Shown: positions 59,590 through 64,000 of the stretch, in pieces | Layout of the letters: each line of letters begins with the position of its first letter | How positions within the stretch are numbered: the first letter of the stretch is position 1 | DNA from: Terebella lapidaria | Lineage: Eukaryota; Annelida; Polychaeta; Terebellida; Terebellidae | Assembly: GCA_949152475.1 (NCBI GenBank) | Contig: OX424557.1 | Span: 26,907,462 to 26,971,461, forward strand | Direction: 5' to 3' | Length of the DNA: 64,000 nt | Translations under genes and position numbers: made by a program | Notes under the pieces: model-generated | Database searches by the model: none | The model's input: the letters and a program-made list of their open reading frames with translations, nothing else | Told to the model about the DNA's origin: nothing

Positions 59590-60858
59590 CAGGGGCGGGT
59601 TTAGGGGGAGGCCAAGGGGGCCTTGCCCCCCCCCCCCCCCCCCTCTCCAAAAAAAAGAAGGAAAAAGATAAGAAGAAAAAGGAAGGAAAAGGGGGGAAAG
59701 AGAGGGGAGGAATTGTTTTCAAGATAAATTACACCGGGAAGTAGCTTTAATTCACTCTATAGCCAACCCACCTGTTCTCAGTGAAAGCACTTCATGGCCT
59801 TCACCTTCTATAAATTATTTGAGAGCATTGAATGGCCAAATGCACTTAATCCTTTGATGGGGTCCGAAACCAAGTAACATTTTATGTCATATTTTGTTTC
59901 AACTACAGTGATCATGCATTTATGGGTGATAAGTAATGCTTGATAGTTAGAGCCAGGAGAGCTCTGGGATGTTGTATTAGGCACGCGAATACCGCCAGCT
60001 TCTGGGGCCCTTCAGCGGGCCCCAGACCCCCGGCTGACAACGGCTTGCTTCAACTTGCTTAACAACATTTCAGAACTAGGCTTTCCCTAAAAATCCTAGA
60101 TTTGCCTGAATCAGCCATGCATACACTCTTTAGGGGGGATGGGAAATGGATACCTATAAAACACACCACTGCATATCCCTTCAGCTTCTGGGGCTCCAAG
60201 CAGGTCCCAGATTCTCGGTCTTCACCACCTCGCTTCACGACATTTCATATCTTGGCCTTCCTTCTGAACCCTGGATTCACTCAAGATCAGGTATTCATAA
60301 ACTCTCCAAGGCCATGGATATTGGACCAAGGAGAGCCTTAGAACACATCATTGGGGGATGCATAAACCTTCAGCGTCTGGGGCCCTTGAGCGGGCCTCAG
60401 ACCCCAGGCCGACGAAGCTTGCTTCGCCTGGCTAGGTAACATTTCACAAATGGGCCTTCCCTCAAATGTCAAATCTGCTCCGAATTAGCCATACAAAAAC
60501 TCTTAGTGGAATGGGGAATGGACCAACCTAGAAAACCTAGAAATAAAAATACCACTGGGCATGCATATCCTTTTAGCTTCTGGGGCCCTTAAGCGAGCCT
60601 CAGACCCTCGTTTCATATCTTGGCCCTCCTTCAGAACCCTCGATCCACCCCAGCATTCATATACTCTCCAATGCCATGAAATTGGTCCAAGGAGAGCCCT
60701 AGACACACAGCATTGGGGATGCATAAACCCTTCAGCGTATGGGCCCTTGAGCGGGCGGGCCCCAGACCCCCGGCCGACATGGGCTCGCTTCGCTCGCCGC
60801 TCTGTCGACCAAAGGTTTTGGCCACCCCCCCCCTCCCAAAATCCTATACCCGCCCCTG
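59590..60858. mobile_element. 1.27-kb DNA element with CAGGGGCGGG termini and 5-bp TSD, holding an internal repeat array
   Basis: The left end CAGGGGCGGGTTTAGG (59590) and the right end TATACCCGCCCCTG (to 60858) are inverted repeats. The host sequence TGGTC occurs directly on both sides (59585-59589 and 60859-60863). Inside, after a C-run (59626-59643) and a purine-rich stretch, a ~185-200-base unit recurs about five times. Its signatures are CTTCAGCTTCTGGGGC or similar (about 59996, 60179, 60369, 60574, 60737), GAGCGGGCC and GGCTTGCTTCG. There is no transposase. CAGGGGCGG-type ends are common in hAT-like elements, but a 5-bp rather than 8-bp duplication makes that assignment doubtful. Confidence 0.75.
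59626..59643. repeat. Poly-C run
   Basis: About 18 consecutive C, followed by an A/G-only stretch to about 59710. Confidence 0.9.
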
Positions 60859-60867
60859 TGGTCAGTT

Positions 60868-61200
60868 CAAAACATTAGAAGTGAAATAATCCAAGAATGT
60901 GAGGAACAGAGTAAGAGAATTGCAGACGTGGAGAAGTACTGCACAGAATTGTCAATCCAGCATGGCCTCGCATATGAGAAACTACATGAAAACATGTGCG
61001 ACAACGCGGAAGTAATTGGCCTATTGAAGGTAGAGTTGGAGCGGCAAAGCACGATCCAGAGAAAGCTCTATTAATCAATAGCAGACATGGAAGAGAGAAC
61101 AGAGAATCCAAGAGCTGTCAATTCCAACAAAAAAATAGATGCAACAGACCCACGAAACACCACAGGAACCCAATCACATCGAACAGGTTCAGTGTCACTG
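60868..61200 (+). pseudogene. ORF1 coiled-coil region of the LINE-like element
   Basis: The frame resumes right after the 1.27-kb insertion. It encodes a long amphipathic, Glu/Lys/Gln-rich segment (for example SEIIQECEEQSKRIADVEK) with heptad-like spacing of Ile and Leu. A TAA stop lies at 61072-61074; the same frame continues with SIADMEER and a Thr/Asn/Ser-rich linker up to the next insertion near 61195. Coiled coils in LINE ORF1 proteins mediate trimerisation. The NADAR segment after the next insertion is in the same frame. Confidence 0.55.
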
Positions 61201-62059
61201 GTGCGAGACTGGATCGTCTAACGATCGTTAGTGCATCCCGCAATGGCGAACACCACATTTTCTTCATTTTCCCGATAATTACGATTGTGATCGATACACA
61301 CATCTGCTGATTCTTATGCGCACGATACAACCGTTCGTTGCAAATACATGGCGATTTATATTGGTTTGAGCATGAAAAACTCGTCTGAAAAAAAACAGAA
61401 AGATTCCCTAACGATAGTTTTTGTAAAATCGAAGATTCCCTAACGAACATGTGAAGATTCCCTAACGATCTTTTCTTTATTAATTGACATGTATTGATGT
61501 GTACAGATGATCTTTTGATATGAATAACATAATATATTGTGTAGGCGTGTGTGTAGGTATATGAGGTATGTGACTATATTTGTATTTATTGATACACACC
61601 ATTAAATCCAACTTCACTTGGATCCGTAGCTTCGTTCGCGAAAGTTAGACAAAAGGTACATAAGTGTGCATCTAGTTCTGTTTATCTAGTACAGGTTTCC
61701 TATTTTTGAAGTGACATTCGCTAATTTATGTCGTATAAATCAACGAATTCACAATGGTGTATGATATGGACCTATTACAATATACACGTATCAGGCCTAT
61801 ATCGCTAGGGAATCTCACTTTTGTCGTTGGTGAATCTTATCGCTAATTCGTCTCCTCAACATATCTCAACAAAATAACCTGATCTGCTTGAAATAACTAC
61901 GCATGCCTTTGACTAAAACAATAAGCTACCTTCGAAGTATCCATTTATTACAAATGGACCTGTCATTTGATAAAATACGGTTAAAAACCAAACCGTGTTA
62001 CTGTCCGCCATTGCGGGATGCACTAACGATCGTTAGTGCATCCAGTATCGCCACAGTGA
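61195..62059. mobile_element. ~865-bp MITE/foldback element with ~55-bp imperfect terminal inverted repeats
   Basis: The arm at 61195-61249 is the inverted complement of 62002-62059. Shared words, in order inward, are ACTGGAT, TAACGATCGTTAG, TGCATCCCGCAATGGCG and (A/G)AC. Further inside, the word GATTCCCTAACG is repeated three times on the left (about 61402, 61434, 61449) and once inverted on the right (CTAGGGAATC, about 61804). There is no open frame of note. Short TAACGATCGTTA palindromes sit at the arm junctions. It lies between the coiled-coil and NADAR parts of the LINE ORF1, which suggests insertion into that element. Target-site duplication is not clear. Confidence 0.65.
62016..62043. 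repeat. Perfect 28-bp palindrome
   Basis: GGATGCACTAACGA is followed at once by its exact inverted complement, with no loop. It lies in the right arm of the MITE. Confidence 0.95.
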
Positions 62060-62118
62060 GTGTGACAGCTCTGTAAAACCACCGATAGGTGCCCCCAACA
62101 ACAACACCCCTAAGATAT

Positions 62119-62560
62119 TATCCCCTATCTAATTTCCATCAATCTAGTATGAACTTAACCGTGGATGGAAGTGTAACCAACTACTCCAGCGCATAGAAAG
62201 CATTTCAGCACAGGAAAGCACTATTTCTAGGGGAGCAAGATGTCGCCCGAGACATTTTGAGAAAGTCTGAAGGACGATACATAAAGAAAATATCGCAGTG
62301 CCTAGACCCTCACCCTGCTATGAGTGAATGGAAGAAACATGAAATAGATATGATGAGACAGATACTAGAAAGGAAGTTGGCTACTTCTGACGTGTTCAGA
62401 AAGAAACTTGCCAGTACTGGAAATGCAATGTTAGTTCATAGTGTCATGAATAAGAAATGTGACATCGGCATCCATATTACAGATGTTCGGCATCCATTGG
62501 ATCTGAACGCTTTGCCAGGTAACAACCTCATGGGAAAACACCTCATGGAGGTCAGGTCAA
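62119..62560 (+). pseudogene. NADAR (YbiA-like) domain of the LINE-like ORF1, with a premature TAG
   Basis: The frame reads PLSNFHQS (62107-62130), matching the S-N-F start of NADAR domains, then VDG (about 62161). It continues, after an in-frame TAG at 62194-62196, with KAFQHRKALFLGEQDVA, a W-K-x-x-E-I-D-M-M helix, ASTGNAMLVH (about 62410-62440) and PGNNLMGKHLMEVRSRM (about 62513-62563). This order of motifs (S-N-F, V-D-G, x-A-F-Q-x-x-K-A, W-x-x-x-K, L-x-x-T-G, G-x-N-x-L-G-x-x-L-M-x-V-R) is that of the YbiA/NADAR family, known for N-glycosidase activity on riboflavin intermediates and on ADP-ribosylated guanosine. The TAG sits where these proteins usually have a Glu before A-F-Q. Domain identity is confident by motif; enzymatic activity is not implied. 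Confidence 0.7.
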
Positions 62561-62563
62561 GAA

Positions 62564-63123
62564 TGGAAGAATTTAGTGCCAACGCCAATAACAAGACATC
62601 AACACATCATACTATCACTGCGCCAGTATCAGTCGCAGAACACGGCCTAACAAATGCACAAGTAGTCGTGATTGGGAGCTCAAACACCAAATACATTGAC
62701 TGCAAGCGGTTCTTTGGCCAGAAGATGGCACGAGCATTCAGATCCCCAATAGCTCATCAAGCAAGAAACCTTATCACATCACTGCAGCCAACACCATCAG
62801 TAGGAATCGCAATCATCCACACAGGGCTGAACGATCTTCGCAATGGCACACCTGATGAGATAGTGTTTGATAACATTCAGGCTTGTGTGCATGAAGCATT
62901 TTCAAACGCAAACTTTCCTAACCTTCATGGATCTACTATTACCTCCAACCAAGCTCCGCCAAAGATGCCGATGGAACACTCTGTCCAACTGCCAGCCACA
63001 CTAAGTGAATGCACGTCCTCAGTAGCCATAGAGTGTAACACTAGCGGACCCCCAGGTCTAAACAGTGATTCACAGAAAGACGCCCTCCTTCGTATGCCGA
63101 TCATAAAATATCTCCAAATATAA
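62564..63123 (+). pseudogene. SGNH-hydrolase (esterase)-like domain of the LINE-like ORF1, C-terminally degraded
   Basis: Same frame as the NADAR domain, through to a stop at 63121-63123. After a Thr/Asn-rich linker the frame reads AQVVVIGSSNTKYID (about 62656-62700), corresponding to block I (G-D-S) of SGNH hydrolases with the Ser kept and Asp replaced by Ser. Then IAIIHTGLNDLRNG (about 62806-62850) corresponds to block III (G-x-N-D). The last block with the catalytic Asp-His pair is not recognisable: after about 62935 the sequence becomes Pro/Ser/Thr-rich. SGNH-type esterase domains occur in ORF1 of CR1/L2-type LINEs. Confidence 0.6.
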
Positions 63124-63293
63124 AATAGTTATTGGAATGAAGATGTCAGTCATATTCTTGTAAACACTAACGTAATACCAAAATAACTATGATGTACACT
63201 CAGATATAGTATGTAAAAAGTTTCATGTGTTAGATACCCACACCAGGTCCTGGTGTATGCCACACTCATCACTGATATTGATTTATGCCTAAC

Positions 63294-64000
63294 ATGCTCA
63301 AGATTGGTTCTGTAAATATTCAAGGTGCTTTGTCTGACAAACTTGCATTTCATGAAGTTATTATACACTAGTTAAGAGTTTCGATATATTTGTGTTTGTT
63401 GAAACCTGGCTATGTGATGATGTAAAGTTGTCCTTGGAAGGTTATGAATATTTTCGTTGCGATCGTAAAAAAATAAGCACGCGAAAGGCGGCTCGTGTGG
63501 AGTATGTGCATTTGTAAAGAAACAATTGCTGAAGGGTGTATAGAAGCTTAAAGTAAGAATGATGATGCTATGTGGATTAAGCTTGACACAAATGTGTTTA
63601 ACTTTGAATATGATTTATATGTGTGCTGTTGCTATATCCCCCCTGTCAACTCTACACATGTTCGGGACAAATATGAAGATATGTTCGAAACACTTCGGGA
63701 TGAAATATTAGTATATCAATCGAAAGGTGAAACTATATTTGTCGGAAACTTACAGGTGGCAAACAAGAAGAATGGGTGGATATATCAACTGTTACACCTG
63801 ACGACAATATTTCTGCTGATTACATTGATACCCCTATAAGATTTTGTCAGGATGTTAAAAGTAATTCATACGGAAACAAATTATTGGATGTACTGAATGA
63901 ATGCCATTCATTAATTTTGAATGGGAGAACTCCAGGGGACATGCTCGGGAATTATACTTATCATGGGTACAATGGTAGTTCTATTGATTTTGGAATATGT
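63294..64000 (+). pseudogene. ORF2 AP-endonuclease (EEP) domain of the LINE-like element, frameshifted, cut by the window edge
   Basis: Starts at ATG 63294 with MLKIGSVNIQGALSDKL, the N-terminal strand with the conserved Asn of LINE endonucleases. A TAG follows at 63369-63371. The homology continues in other frames: FDIFVFVETWL (with the metal-binding Glu) from about 63380, GVCAFVKK from about 63493, CCCYIPPVN near 63636 and ETIFVGNLQ at about 63728. The last reads G-N-L-Q where the family has G-D-x-N. GNYTYHGYNGSSIDFG runs to the right edge, corresponding to the S-x-x-D block. I count three frame changes up to 63570 and one more before 63770. The reverse transcriptase must lie outside the window, if present. 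Confidence 0.75.

Larger units (their letters stand above)
58993..64000 (+). mobile_element. Decayed non-LTR retrotransposon with NADAR, SGNH-like and AP-endonuclease domains, interrupted by two DNA elements
   Basis: Domains in order: N-terminal conserved region (58993-59280), coiled coil (60868-61200), NADAR-like (about 62119-62560), SGNH-hydrolase-like (about 62640-62935) and, as the start of ORF2, an exonuclease-endonuclease-phosphatase (EEP) domain (63294-64000, running off the window). Esterase-like ORF1 domains next to an EEP-type ORF2 are known for CR1/L2-group LINEs. Reverse transcriptase would lie beyond the right edge. The element carries nonsense codons and at least four frame changes, and younger elements are inserted at 59590-60858 and about 61195-62059. 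It is not active. The joining of these pieces into one element is inference from order, orientation and shared frame. Confidence 0.7.

Noticed and set aside
59261..59722. 153-codon minus ORF with Phe/Ser-rich and Pro-rich start
   Set aside because: Its low-complexity N-terminus is the translated poly-C and purine tract of the inserted element; the rest is antisense to LINE ORF1 debris.

Overview
The window looks like nuclear DNA of a marine invertebrate, most likely a mollusc and possibly a gastropod. Reasons: AT-rich sequence, genes split by short GT-AG introns, an intronless TRIM-type gene, no operons, and dense layers of retro- and DNA-element debris. The species assignment is inference from overall character and the kinds of repeats, not from a marker gene.

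Genes. The minus strand carries a family of TMEM45-like (DUF716) multipass membrane protein genes. I reconstructed four complete five-exon copies: gene 1 (26379-28037), gene 2 (40638-43414), gene 3 (47057-48900) and gene 4 (54695-56338). All four share the same exon plan (93, 103-106, 239, 190, 206-224 coding bases) and the same intron phases (0,1,0,1), and give 277-283 residues. A fifth copy at 35770-36650 is a pseudogene that lost exon 4 and its start codon. The only other convincing cellular gene is an intronless plus-strand TRIM-like gene (52366-54378: RING, two B-boxes, coiled coil, propeller-like tail). It ends tail-to-tail with TMEM45-like gene 4.

Layout. 1-2350: left-truncated Ty3/gypsy-type gag plus protease, broken by stops and a frameshift. 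2.4-39.5 kb: a region built from recurring collinear blocks (six successive units), into which later elements inserted. These include a foldback element (4.09-4.63 kb), a solo LTR (13372-14275), a 415-bp tandem duplication (16.0-16.8 kb), a 2.86-kb TIR element (29161-32018) whose empty site survives in the neighbouring unit, and a TIR element filled with 339-bp repeats (37455-38832). The last two duplicated units contain TMEM45-like gene 1 and the pseudogene. 40.6-48.9 kb: TMEM45-like genes 2 and 3. 49-52.3 kb: repeats. 52.4-56.3 kb: TRIM gene and TMEM45-like gene 4. 58.99 kb to the right edge: a decayed non-LTR retrotransposon.

Most notable. The retrotransposon at 58993-64000 has, in order, an N-terminal region, a coiled coil, a NADAR (YbiA-like) domain, an SGNH-hydrolase-like domain and an AP-endonuclease (EEP) domain. 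It is interrupted by two younger DNA elements (59590-60858 and about 61195-62059). A NADAR domain, a family linked to ADP-ribose/N-glycoside chemistry, carried in a LINE ORF1 next to an esterase-like domain is the best candidate here for an undescribed arrangement.
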